A DNA stretch of 29,855 nt from CAIVPM01 sp049242865 (GTDB taxonomy: Bacteria > Bacteroidota > Bacteroidia > Chitinophagales > Chitinophagaceae). Position 1 is the stretch's first letter. Every line of letters starts with the position of its first letter. Shown here in pieces: positions 22,538-29,756 of this stretch. A model generated the notes under the pieces. The model was not told the origin of the DNA. It did not search any database and worked only from the letters and a program-made list of their open reading frames with translations. The translations under genes and the position numbers were made by a program. The stretch spans positions 1 to 29,855 of the forward strand of contig JBMLOR010000127.1 in assembly GCA_049242865.1 (NCBI GenBank). The letters run 5' to 3'.

Positions 22538-25300
22538 CTACCATCCATTACTTGGTTTACCATTTTTACTAAAATTATAAGTAAGTGATAGCATGCCATA
22601 ACGCTGAATAGCTTGTTGTGTATTTTCACTAATCATGCCATTATTGATGTTTCTTGATATACTTTGATTTTGATTGAGAATGTCGTGTATTCTAAATTGA
22701 AGCTGCCAATTTTCAGCTTTATCTAATGATTTTCTAATACTACTATTTATTCTAAACACATTTTGTTGATTTGCAAATACACTAGTGCGTTGGTAAATAT
22801 TTATATTACCATCTACATTTACATACATCTTAATTTTTTTGAATTTAAATTCAAAATCGTAATTACCGTTTATGCTCCAAAACTTATTTACAAATGGATT
22901 AATACTGCTTTTGCTTATGTTGTAAGTTGGTCCAATTCCAAACCAATAGTTTAACCATTTATCGCCCCAATAGCTGCTGCTTAATTGAAAATTGTAACTC
23001 TCACTATTGTTTACATTTCTTTGGCCATTAACAACGTTGATATAGCGATTTATGTTTGGATTAAATTGGAAGTTTAAATTAAACGAAGGAAACAATTCAA
23101 AACCATAGTTTGCCCACATATTAAAGTTGAAATTTCCATCAACATTTATAGATTGTGATGTAATTTTTCCTGTTGCTGTATCTAAAGTTGTACTATTTGT
23201 AATAGCATTTTGAGTGGTGCTAAAGTTGCTGCTGATGTAAATGTTTTTACTCTTTAATACTTTATAATCACTAAAGTTAAAACTAAAGTTGTGGGTAAAT
23301 TCTTGTTTTAAATTTGGGTTACCAATGGTTATATTTAATGGATCTATATTATCAATTATTGGTTGAATTTGAAATAAACTAGGATTACGGTTTCTTCCAT
23401 TATAACTTAAGCTTAATCTTCTTTGTTTTTTGATTTGATAGTTGAAATTAGCCTGAGGCTGAAAGTTATTGAAGCTTATGTTTCTTGGCTTGTTGGTGAG
23501 TAAATCTTCCATGGCAAAGTTTACAGTTCCATATGCTAAGCCTACACTAGTATTAATTTTCTTTTTAGTATATCTAAAATTAAAACCAGCCATATTGGTA
23601 GTGTTATTAAATATAAAGTGATTGCTAAGGCTATCAATTCGTTTATTGTATTTATCTCCACCAATTGGTTTTTCAAATGTAAATCTTTGAGCATTGTTTC
23701 TGCTAGTTTCATATCTATAGTTTAATTCTAGAAAAGTATTTTTCCATACTTGCTCTGTAAATGAAACTCTGCTTCTTACATTAAATTTATCTTCAATGTT
23801 GGTTTTAAATTGATCTACCGTATTTACAAAAGGTGTTCCTTGAAAAAAGCTATTGATTGCTAATAAACTAATTTTATTGTCTTTACTACTAGCGTCAAAA
23901 TCTACATTGGCCGATAAAGTTCTTCCAGCTTTTTTAAACCTTTTTCTGTAGTTAATATTGCCAACCAGCATTTTTTCATCTTCGGTGGTATTAGTTTCTC
24001 TTTTTTGCGTATTGATGATGGCATTTTTAAAGTTTGTTGTACTTCCGTCTGTTATGTTTTTATTAATAGACTTCACGTTTGAGCCTGTAACAATTACCTT
24101 TAACGTGCTTGTACTATCTATATTCCATTCATAAGTGCTGCGTAAACGATGACGAGTTTTTTGGTTTGTAAAAGATTGGCTATTTCTTCTTAAAATAAAG
24201 CTACTATCGTTTGCAAGTGTTTGTGCTGTTTGAGTATTTGTTCCGTTAACACTTAAATTGTTGTGCTGATATGTGTTTATGCTATTGTTTTTGTCTTTAT
24301 TCCATTTTTGAGAAAAATGCAATCCTGCAGTAGTACTTGTAGGAAAACCTTGACCCCAACTAAAATTGTCGCCATTACTCCACATACTTACACCACCATC
24401 ATCATTTACTTGTGTTGTTCTGTTTAAATCTTCACCATAATTGGTTCTTTCATTCCAGTCTAAGCTTTCGTACGAGGTGTTATCGTTTGTTAAGTATCCT
24501 GCTATTTTGCTTTTTGCTTTAAAAGCGTTGGCCATTATTTTACCATATCTAAATTGATCGAAGCTATGCCCAATTTCGGCTTTACCAAAATAGCCTTTCT
24601 TTTTATCTTGCTTTAATTCTAAATTAATGGTTCTTGTTTTTTCGCCATCATCAATACCAGTAAAAGCTGCTTGATCACTTTTTTTATCAAAAACCTGAAC
24701 TTTATCTACAGCATCGCTTCTTAAATTTTTTGTTACAACTGCCGGATCATCGCTAAAAAATTCTTCTCCATCTACTAAAACTTTTTCCACTTTAATTCCT
24801 TGAGCAACAATTTCACCTTTATTATTTACGCTTATGCCAGGCAATCGTTTTAATAAATCTTGAACATTAGCGTTGGGGCCAGTTTTAAAACTATCAGCTT
24901 TAAACTCTAGTGTATCGCCTTTCATTCTAATGGCAGCTACTTTACCTTGTACAATAACTTCTTGCAACAAACTAACTCTTGAAATAAGGGGAATTGTTTG
25001 TAAGTCAACAGATTGGTTATCTTTTACTTCAATATTATCGAAAAAGTCAGCATATTTTGGATAAGTAACCATTAAAACGTAATTGCCATTTGGTACGTTG
25101 CTTAATGTAAAACTTCCATCTGAATTGCTTCTTGTATGTTTTACTAAAACAGAATCTTTTGCTTTGACGATGCTGATACTTGCATTTGTAAGAAAATTTT
25201 TATTAAGAGTGTCTTTTATTTTTCCTTGAATGTTGGTTTGTGCAAAAGATGCCGAACAAACAATGCATAGCATTGCTAGTAGTAATTTTCGTAAGGTCAT
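22538..25300 (-). CDS. Outer-membrane beta-barrel protein of the TonB-receptor superfamily (OMP_b-brl_3 type)
   Basis: 920 aa. Signal peptide at residues 1-21 (MTLRKLLLAMLCIVCSASFAQ). A CarboxypepD_reg-like domain follows (about 22-105, NIQGKIKDTLNKNFLTNASI...). A plug-like region at about 125-230 holds LLKRLPGISVNNKGEIVAQG and VEKVLVDGEEFFSDDPAVV. Then comes a long beta-barrel of alternating strands to the C-terminus (MLSLTYNFSKNGKPSNGW). Such proteins form an outer-membrane channel or receptor; the ligand is unknown. The GLPGLI neighbour is a typical partner. The stop codon is 23 nt before the N run, so the 3' end is complete. No SusD-like partner is visible. Confidence 0.94.
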   Translation of the reverse strand: MTLRKLLLAMLCIVCSASFAQTNIQGKIKDTLNKNFLTNASISIVKAKDSVLVKHTRSNSDGSFTLSNVPNGNYVLMVTYPKYADFFDNIEVKDNQSVDLQTIPLISRVSLLQEVIVQGKVAAIRMKGDTLEFKADSFKTGPNANVQDLLKRLPGISVNNKGEIVAQGIKVEKVLVDGEEFFSDDPAVVTKNLRSDAVDKVQVFDKKSDQAAFTGIDDGEKTRTINLELKQDKKKGYFGKAEIGHSFDQFRYGKIMANAFKAKSKIAGYLTNDNTSYESLDWNERTNYGEDLNRTTQVNDDGGVSMWSNGDNFSWGQGFPTSTTAGLHFSQKWNKDKNNSINTYQHNNLSVNGTNTQTAQTLANDSSFILRRNSQSFTNQKTRHRLRSTYEWNIDSTSTLKVIVTGSNVKSINKNITDGSTTNFKNAIINTQKRETNTTEDEKMLVGNINYRKRFKKAGRTLSANVDFDASSKDNKISLLAINSFFQGTPFVNTVDQFKTNIEDKFNVRSRVSFTEQVWKNTFLELNYRYETSRNNAQRFTFEKPIGGDKYNKRIDSLSNHFIFNNTTNMAGFNFRYTKKKINTSVGLAYGTVNFAMEDLLTNKPRNISFNNFQPQANFNYQIKKQRRLSLSYNGRNRNPSLFQIQPIIDNIDPLNITIGNPNLKQEFTHNFSFNFSDYKVLKSKNIYISSNFSTTQNAITNSTTLDTATGKITSQSINVDGNFNFNMWANYGFELFPSFNLNFQFNPNINRYINVVNGQRNVNNSESYNFQLSSSYWGDKWLNYWFGIGPTYNISKSSINPFVNKFWSINGNYDFEFKFKKIKMYVNVDGNINIYQRTSVFANQQNVFRINSSIRKSLDKAENWQLQFRIHDILNQNQSISRNINNGMISENTQQAIQRYGMLSLTYNFSKNGKPSNGW

Positions 25301-25462
25301 GTTGTTTTTGATTTTTTGATTTGTTTTGTTAACGCAATTTGCAACATTATGTTACGATAAAAAAACCATTCATCCATTCATTAACTTTAATTAACGTACA
25401 TGCAGTTTACAAATCCGTGACAATAGGAGCGAAGCAACATCAAAAAGTTGGAAGGAAATGTT

Positions 25463-25492
25463 AAAAAAAATCCCAGTTATAAAACTGGGATT
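25463..25492 (-). terminator. Intrinsic terminator of sucC
   Basis: Arms 25469-25478 (AATCCCAGTT) and 25483-25492 with loop ATAA. On the minus strand the hairpin is followed by a run of T (complement of the A run 25463-25470). It lies 26 nt after the sucC stop. Confidence 0.92.
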
Positions 25493-25517
25493 AAATAAAT
25501 TGAATATTTTGATTTAA

Positions 25518-26729
25518 TTAGGCTACAGCAGCTTTTACAAGGTCAGCAGCTTCGCTTAATAAAATAGCACTTTGTACTTTAAGGCCACTTTCGTCAATAA
25601 GCTTTTTAGCTTCAGTTGCATTTGTGCCTTGTAAACGAACTATGATAGGAATATTAATGTTTCCTAACTTATTGTAAGCTTCAATTACACCTGCAGCAAC
25701 TCTATCGCAACGTACTATTCCACCAAAAATATTCACTAAAATAGCTTTAACGTTAGGGTCTTTCATAATAATTTTAAATCCTGCTTCTACAGTTTGTGCA
25801 TTTGCTGTACCACCCACATCTAAAAAGTTGGCAGGTTCACCACCACTTAATTTAATCATATCCATAGTAGCCATAGCAAGGCCAGCACCATTAACCATGC
25901 AACCTACATTGCCATCTAATTTAACATAGTTAAGGTTGTACTCACCAGCTTCAACCTCAGTAGGATCTTCTTCAGTTTTATCTCTTAATGCTGCTAAATC
26001 TGCATGACGCATTAAAGCATTTTCATCCAAACTCATTTTACAATCTACAGCAATAATTTTATCGTCGGCTGTTTTAAAAAGTGGATTAATTTCTAACATA
26101 CCACAATCTAAACCTACGTAAGCGTCATACAAGTTGGTTACAAATTTTACACAGTTTTTAAAAGCCTCGCCACTTAAACCAAGATTGAAAGCAATTTTAC
26201 GAGCTTGGAAGCCTTGCAATTTTCCTCCAGGGTGTACCCATTCTTTAAATATTTTTTCTGGGGTGTGGTGAGCTACTTCTTCAATATCCATCCCACCTTC
26301 AGTGCTATACATGATAACGTTTTGGCCTTTGCTTCTATCCAATAAAATACTTAAGTAAAACTCTTTAGTAGGGTTTGGACCTTCGTAATACACGTCTTGT
26401 GCAACTAATATTTTGTTTACTTTTTTACCAGTTGGTCCAGTTTGTATGGTTACAAGCGTACCACCTAAAATTCCTTTAGCAAAGCTTTCGATGTCTTCGG
26501 CACTTTTGCCAACTTTTACACCATTCATTCCAGTTTCATTAACCTTGCCTTTACCACGTCCACCAGCATGAATTTGTGCTTTTACAACAGCAAATTTATT
26601 GTTGGTTTGTTCTTTAATAGTGTTGTATGCTGCTACTGCTGCATCAACAGTTTCTACTGCAATTCCTTCTTGAACGGGTACGTTATATTTTTTTAATAAT
26701 TCTTTGGCTTGAAACTCGTGTAAATTCAT
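25518..26729 (-). CDS. sucC: Succinate-CoA ligase (ADP-forming), beta subunit
   Basis: 403 aa, full length. It forms, with SucD, the TCA-cycle enzyme that makes ATP or GTP from succinyl-CoA. The N-terminal ATP-grasp domain starts MNLHEFQAKELLKKYNVPVQ and has the HAGGRGKGK motif at residues 54-62. Later motifs are ECIEINPLF-type (GLDCGMLEINPLF), the VDCKMSLDENALMRH metal-site block, and the C-terminal ligase domain with GGTANAQTVEAGF and NIFGGIVRCD. The alpha subunit gene sucD is not next to it, as is common in Bacteroidota. One-mismatch -7 TATCTTCG lies at 26759-26752. The gene ends at a clear terminator. Confidence 0.98.
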   Translation of the reverse strand: MNLHEFQAKELLKKYNVPVQEGIAVETVDAAVAAYNTIKEQTNNKFAVVKAQIHAGGRGKGKVNETGMNGVKVGKSAEDIESFAKGILGGTLVTIQTGPTGKKVNKILVAQDVYYEGPNPTKEFYLSILLDRSKGQNVIMYSTEGGMDIEEVAHHTPEKIFKEWVHPGGKLQGFQARKIAFNLGLSGEAFKNCVKFVTNLYDAYVGLDCGMLEINPLFKTADDKIIAVDCKMSLDENALMRHADLAALRDKTEEDPTEVEAGEYNLNYVKLDGNVGCMVNGAGLAMATMDMIKLSGGEPANFLDVGGTANAQTVEAGFKIIMKDPNVKAILVNIFGGIVRCDRVAAGVIEAYNKLGNINIPIIVRLQGTNATEAKKLIDESGLKVQSAILLSEAADLVKAAVA

Positions 26730-26813
26730 GTTTAAAATTTTAAAATGGTGGCGAAGATAAGTGAATACAATTATGACTAATTATTGTTTTTTGGAAATAG
26801 AAAATTGGTTGAA

Positions 26814-27806
26814 TTAAAGTGATAAAAATTCAATTTCTTTACTAAAATCTAAGCTAGGAAAAGCTGTTTTAAGAGCGTTTATTTTTTGTATAGTATTTTT
26901 CTTAAATTGCTGATGCAATTGGCTATTAGGGTTAAAAGGTTTGTGGTTGGTTGCTAAGTATATTTCTTTTATTTTAGGCAAAATTTCTTGTGTTTCTTTA
27001 GAAAAATATGTAGAGCAAAATTTTTCCCAAACATAATTGGTTGCAGCATAATTTGGATGAGCTAAATCTTCAGCAAAAAACCTATAATCTCTCAAATCAT
27101 CAAGCACCAATTCGTACGATGGAAAATATTGTAGTTTAGGTAATTTTTCAAGCATATCGTGAATGGCTAAAATTAATGATGCTTTGCTACGATTGTTGTT
27201 GATGAGGCCTTCACGTAAATGCCTTACAGGGCTAATGGTGAAAATTACTTCGATATCAGGATTAAAACTCCCTAGTTTGTTGAGCATGGTTCCAAGCACT
27301 AAAATTATTTGATCGGGTGTAAGAAGTTTTTTTTCAAACCAATCGTGTGGGGCTTTATGATTATTTGCTGCAACAGTTCCTATTTGTGCATTCAGTGCTT
27401 TTGAAGTTAAAGTATACATCCAAGAACTGCCAAGGGTAATGATTAAATGGGATGATTTTTTTAAAAATTCGTGAGCATTAGCAGTACTTTCATTAATTTT
27501 TGATATAGCTTGTTGCGGAGTAACCCCACTAAAATTGCTATGGTGTTGCCAACTGTGCCAAGCTTCATTCCATTCAAATAAATCGTTTTCGGTGTAAACT
27601 TTTTTTTCAATTACATTAATTAAGGCTTCACTTACACTTACTGGATTAAACAAAATGCCATTAGGATTTATAAAAGTGTTGAATTTTAGTTGTTGTAGTT
27701 TTTCGTGAATATTTTCTGTAAAGCAACTTCCAATTAAAAATAAGTTGGATTGATGATTAATTGTAGATGAAGTTGCTGAAATGTCTAATTCGTATCTAAA
27801 TTTCAT
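26814..27806 (-). CDS. GSCFA domain protein, SGNH-hydrolase-like
   Basis: 330 aa. The naming motif appears as GSCFT (residues 26-30, within FLIGSCFTENI) and the second block as LITLGSSWMYTL. The C-terminal part has DLAHPNYAATNYVWEKF with Asp247 and His250, the DxxH arrangement expected of SGNH/GDSL-type hydrolases. A catalytic Ser27 with Asp247/His250 is an inference from the fold; the family has no experimentally settled function that I know. No signal peptide, so it is cytoplasmic. It is upstream of sucC, 84 nt apart on the same strand; co-transcription is possible but sucC may have its own promoter. Confidence 0.9.
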   Translation of the reverse strand: MKFRYELDISATSSTINHQSNLFLIGSCFTENIHEKLQQLKFNTFINPNGILFNPVSVSEALINVIEKKVYTENDLFEWNEAWHSWQHHSNFSGVTPQQAISKINESTANAHEFLKKSSHLIITLGSSWMYTLTSKALNAQIGTVAANNHKAPHDWFEKKLLTPDQIILVLGTMLNKLGSFNPDIEVIFTISPVRHLREGLINNNRSKASLILAIHDMLEKLPKLQYFPSYELVLDDLRDYRFFAEDLAHPNYAATNYVWEKFCSTYFSKETQEILPKIKEIYLATNHKPFNPNSQLHQQFKKNTIQKINALKTAFPSLDFSKEIEFLSL

Positions 27807-27952
27807 GTGAAAATTTTTTAAATAAAGGGGATTAGCATGATATATACAAATATTCTATTTCTATACTTAAGTATTAAAACGGATATTTTTCAATGAAGTA
27901 TTCGTAAATATTGATTATTGCTGCTTGAGTATTGAATACAATTTTAATAAAA

Positions 27953-27974
27953 ATTTAATAAAATTTTATTAAAT
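27953..27974. repeat. AT-rich palindrome
   Basis: ATTTAATAAA (27953-27962) and TTTATTAAAT (27965-27974) are exact complements with a 2-nt centre. All A/T, so chance is possible. Confidence 0.45.
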
Positions 27975-27997
27975 AGTTAATAGGATTAATTAAAAGT

Positions 27998-28013
27998 CTA
28001 GTAAAATTACTAG
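27998..28013. repeat. Palindrome CTAGTAA/TTACTAG
   Basis: CTAGTAA (27998-28004) and TTACTAG (28007-28013) form a 7-bp inverted repeat with a 2-nt centre. Confidence 0.5.
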
Positions 28014-28113
28014 TGAAGTGCATAATTTTTTATTAGATGTTTGCTTTGTAAAAAAAAGGCAACCTTATAGCTCTTTATAGTTCTTTTTATCTGTTGTTTT
28101 TGGCGAAACAACT

Positions 28114-28183
28114 AATCAACTTAGATAGTCATTGCTTTTTTTCAATCCTAATCCTTAAAACTAGCTGATTGTCTAAGTTGATT
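28114..28183 (+). repeat. Long stem-loop, 18-bp stem
   Basis: Arm 28114-28131 pairs with arm 28166-28183: 12 outer base pairs are perfect (AATCAACTTAGA/TCTAAGTTGATT), followed by two wobble pairs and four further Watson-Crick pairs. The loop is 34 nt and pyrimidine-rich. On the minus strand the two wobble positions would be A-C mismatches, so the structure favours a plus-strand RNA. Confidence 0.75.
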
Positions 28184-28250
28184 TTTAACAAGATAGTTAG
28201 TATGTCTTTCAAGCCCTATTTTTATTGAATGATGTACATTTTATAGGGGT

Positions 28251-28282
28251 AAACAAACGTTAAAGGGGAACGTTTGTTTTTT
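28251..28282 (+). terminator. Intrinsic terminator with no upstream gene on its strand
   Basis: AAACAAACGTT (28251-28261) and AACGTTTGTTT (28269-28279) form a perfect 11-bp stem with loop AAAGGGG. A run of six T (28277-28282) ends it. The nearest plus-strand gene upstream is gap, more than 7 kb away, so it would end an unannotated RNA. Confidence 0.65.
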
Positions 28283-28290
28283 AAAATATT

Positions 28291-28405
28291 AAGAGATTAC
28301 CCAAATCTTTTCAGCTAATGTTTATTAGACGTAAAGTTTATTTTTCTCATTTCTCTAAATTCCAAAATTGGGTAATATAGGTAGGTGTAATAGCCTACCT
28401 TTTTT
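28291..28405 (+). ncRNA. Candidate structured RNA or attenuator with its own terminator
   Basis: ATTACCCAA (28296-28304) and TTGGGTAAT (28368-28376) form a perfect 9-bp closing stem around an 81-nt element. Inside is a small hairpin CTAAT/ATTAG (28315-28319 and 28324-28328). An alternative hairpin AGATT/AATCT (28294-28298 and 28304-28308) uses part of the left closing arm, so the two folds exclude each other. Two nt after the closing stem begins the terminator hairpin 28379-28400. This is the layout of a riboswitch-like leader or of a short independent RNA. No known family was recognised. Function inferred. Confidence 0.35.
28379..28405 (+). terminator. Intrinsic terminator before holA
   Basis: AGGTAGG (28379-28385) pairs with CCTACCT (28394-28400) across an 8-nt loop, followed by a run of six T (28400-28405). 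It stands 35 nt before the holA start, insulating holA or attenuating read-through. Confidence 0.7.
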
Positions 28406-28427
28406 ATGTCGTAAATTTTCTTTCTTA

Positions 28428-28435
28428 TACATTTG
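28428..28435 (+). promoter_or_regulatory. -7 element immediately before holA
   Basis: TACATTTG matches TAnnTTTG exactly and ends 4 nt before the ATG at 28440. Transcription starting about 7 nt downstream would give a leaderless or nearly leaderless message. No -33 TTTG at the usual spacing is seen, so it is uncertain. Confidence 0.45.
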
Positions 28436-28439
28436 TTGC

Positions 28440-29438
28440 ATGACAGTTGAAAAGGTTTTAGGCGAATTGCAACAAAAAAAATATCATCCAGTTTATTGGC
28501 TAGAAGGCGAAGAGTCTTTTTTTATTGATCAAATTATACATTTTGCTGAGCATAACATTTTAAACGAAAGTGAAGCTAGCTTTAACTTAAGTATATTTTA
28601 TGGAAAAGATAGCAATTGGGCAGATGTGTTGAATGCTTGTAAACGATATCCCATGTTTGGTGATAAACAGGTAGTAATTGTAAAAGAAGCACAACAACTA
28701 AAAGACATTGATAAATTTGAAAACTATATTCAATCACCATTACAAAGCACTATTTTATTTTTTGCATACAAAGAAAAAAAAGTTGATGCACGTACCAAAC
28801 TTGCTAAGATTTTAAAAGCTAAATCAATATTAATAAGTACTAAAAAATTATATGATAATGAATTACCTGGTTGGACAGAAAATATGGTAAAATCTCAAGG
28901 CTTAAGCATAAGTCATAAAGCTTTACAAATTTTGGTTGAACATGTAGGTAATGATTTAAGTAGATTGTATAACGAAGTTGAAAAACTAAAAATTAATTTA
29001 AAAAATACAACTAAAATATCTGAAGATGATATTGAACAGTATATAGGAATAAGCAAAGAATTTAATGTTTTTGAATTACAAGATGCTTTGTCAAAAAAAG
29101 ATTTGGCTAAGTGTTTGAATATTTGTCAATATTTTGCAAGTAATCCAAAAGCCTCTCCAATTCAGTTGACTTTGCCTACTTTGTATGGGTATTTTAGTAA
29201 GGTATATTGTATTTTTACTTTGCCCGATCAAAGCCTTAATGGAATTAAGCCGATGTTTTTTTATAGAAGTGATACTGCAGAAGCTGCTTTACAAGCTACC
29301 AAACTTTATGGCTATAATGGCATTGAAAAAATTTTAATTTTATTGCACGAGTACAACCTTAAAAGTATTGGTATAAATAGCACTAATATGGGTGATGGTG
29401 AGCTATTAAAAGAGATGATAATAAAAATTGTACAATAA
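28440..29438 (+). CDS. holA: DNA polymerase III subunit delta
   Basis: 332 aa. HolA opens the sliding clamp within the clamp-loader complex. Family features seen: the N-terminal YWLEGEESFFIDQIIHFAEH, the VVIVKEAQQLKDIDKFENYI strand-helix, then FFAYKEKKVDARTKLAKIL. The C-terminal half holds LVEHVGNDLSRLYNEVEKL and the collar-like helices ending LLKEMIIKIVQ. I chose the ATG at 28440 (MTVEKVLGEL), which begins at the expected point. The longer ORF from 28368 would translate the closing stem and terminator region and add 24 Cys-rich residues foreign to the family. A strong terminator follows the stop directly. Confidence 0.96.
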   Translation: MTVEKVLGELQQKKYHPVYWLEGEESFFIDQIIHFAEHNILNESEASFNLSIFYGKDSNWADVLNACKRYPMFGDKQVVIVKEAQQLKDIDKFENYIQSPLQSTILFFAYKEKKVDARTKLAKILKAKSILISTKKLYDNELPGWTENMVKSQGLSISHKALQILVEHVGNDLSRLYNEVEKLKINLKNTTKISEDDIEQYIGISKEFNVFELQDALSKKDLAKCLNICQYFASNPKASPIQLTLPTLYGYFSKVYCIFTLPDQSLNGIKPMFFYRSDTAEAALQATKLYGYNGIEKILILLHEYNLKSIGINSTNMGDGELLKEMIIKIVQ

Positions 29439-29471
29439 AAAAGCCATGAAGCATTTGGCAACATGGCTTTT
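29439..29471. terminator. Intrinsic terminator after holA
   Basis: AAAAGCCATG (29439-29448) and CATGGCTTTT (29462-29471) are a perfect 10-bp stem around a 13-nt loop, starting at the base after the holA stop. With A and T runs on both sides it can also serve the minus-strand 54-aa gene ending at 29491. Confidence 0.88.
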
Positions 29472-29490
29472 AAAATATGTTGAATTTTGG

Positions 29491-29655
29491 TTACTCAATT
29501 AAATTCATGGCATAACAAAAATGTGTAACTACACCTGGTAATGCTAACCAAAAAAATGGACGATAAGTTGGCAAAACAAGCATAACGATCATTATAATTA
29601 ACCAAACTAAAAATATTAACCAATGTTTTGAAGTAGATTTTTGTACTTGTTCCAT
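29491..29655 (-). CDS. Small membrane protein, 54 aa
   Basis: A complete short ORF from ATG (29655) to TAA (29491). The N-terminus MEQVQKSTSKHW is polar; one long hydrophobic helix follows (about residues 12-29, LIFLVWLIIMIVMLVLP), then YRPFFWLALPGVV, which may form a second short membrane segment, and HFCYAMNLIE. I do not recognise a family. Support for a real gene comes from a promoter with both elements at the right spacing, 18 nt upstream of the start, a terminator 19 nt after the stop, and codon use with A/T third positions like its neighbours. The inner-membrane location is inferred. Confidence 0.75.
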   Translation of the reverse strand: MEQVQKSTSKHWLIFLVWLIIMIVMLVLPTYRPFFWLALPGVVTHFCYAMNLIE

Positions 29656-29672
29656 ATTTTAATTTTATGTGG

Positions 29673-29704
29673 CAAATATAGTAGCCAAATTAATATACCA
29701 CAAA
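29673..29704 (-). promoter_or_regulatory. Full Bacteroidota promoter of the 54-aa membrane protein gene
   Basis: On the minus strand TTTG (29704-29701) and TATATTTG (29680-29673, exact TAnnTTTG) are 20 nt apart, the consensus spacing. The start codon at 29655 follows 17 nt later, giving a short leader of about 10 nt. This is the best promoter match in the window. Confidence 0.7.
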
Positions 29705-29756
29705 TGGTGTAAAAAACTATTTAAAATTTATACAAATTAACTTGCTAAAATTTGTT

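Larger units (their letters stand above)
28093..28282 (+). ncRNA. Candidate structured RNA, about 190 nt, ending at an intrinsic terminator
   Basis: Three hairpins follow each other on the plus strand. The first is GTTGTTT/AAACAAC (28093-28099 and 28106-28112). The second is the 18-bp stem 28114-28131/28166-28183, with two positions pairing as G-U only in the plus-strand RNA. The third is the terminator-like hairpin 28251-28279 with its T tract. No ORF lies before the terminator. The 5' end is unknown; TTGCTTTG (28041-28048) is a one-mismatch -7 element upstream. No known RNA family was recognised. The base pairing is seen; existence of a transcript is inferred. Confidence 0.3.
27807..28439. 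other. 633-bp gene-free region dense in inverted repeats
   Basis: No ORF over 20 codons with credible start or codon use was found in this stretch. Its left half is very AT-rich. It contains at least seven inverted repeats: 27953-27974, 27998-28013, 28093-28112, 28114-28183, 28251-28279, 28296-28376 and 28379-28400. Two of them are followed by T tracts on the plus strand. No tRNA, rRNA or recognised RNA family could be named. Confidence 0.85.

Noticed and set aside
22399..22629. A minus-strand ORF running through the N gap
   Set aside because: It reads through unknown bases, and the part outside the gap overlaps the 3' end of the beta-barrel gene.
28296..28376. A tRNA gene (81 nt with a terminal stem)
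   Set aside because: The closing stem is 9 bp, and no T-loop GTTCRANYC motif, anticodon loop or D-arm can be drawn.
28093..28405. The hairpins as integron attC sites or a cassette array
   Set aside because: The ends do not fit RYYYAAC/GTTRRRY: the first stem gives GTTGAT and the third ATTGGGT without the essential G. No integrase or cassette ORFs are present.
28368..28439. A longer N-terminus for HolA
   Set aside because: The extra 24 residues would be translated from the structured leader and terminator and are foreign to the family; the ATG at 28440 fits.
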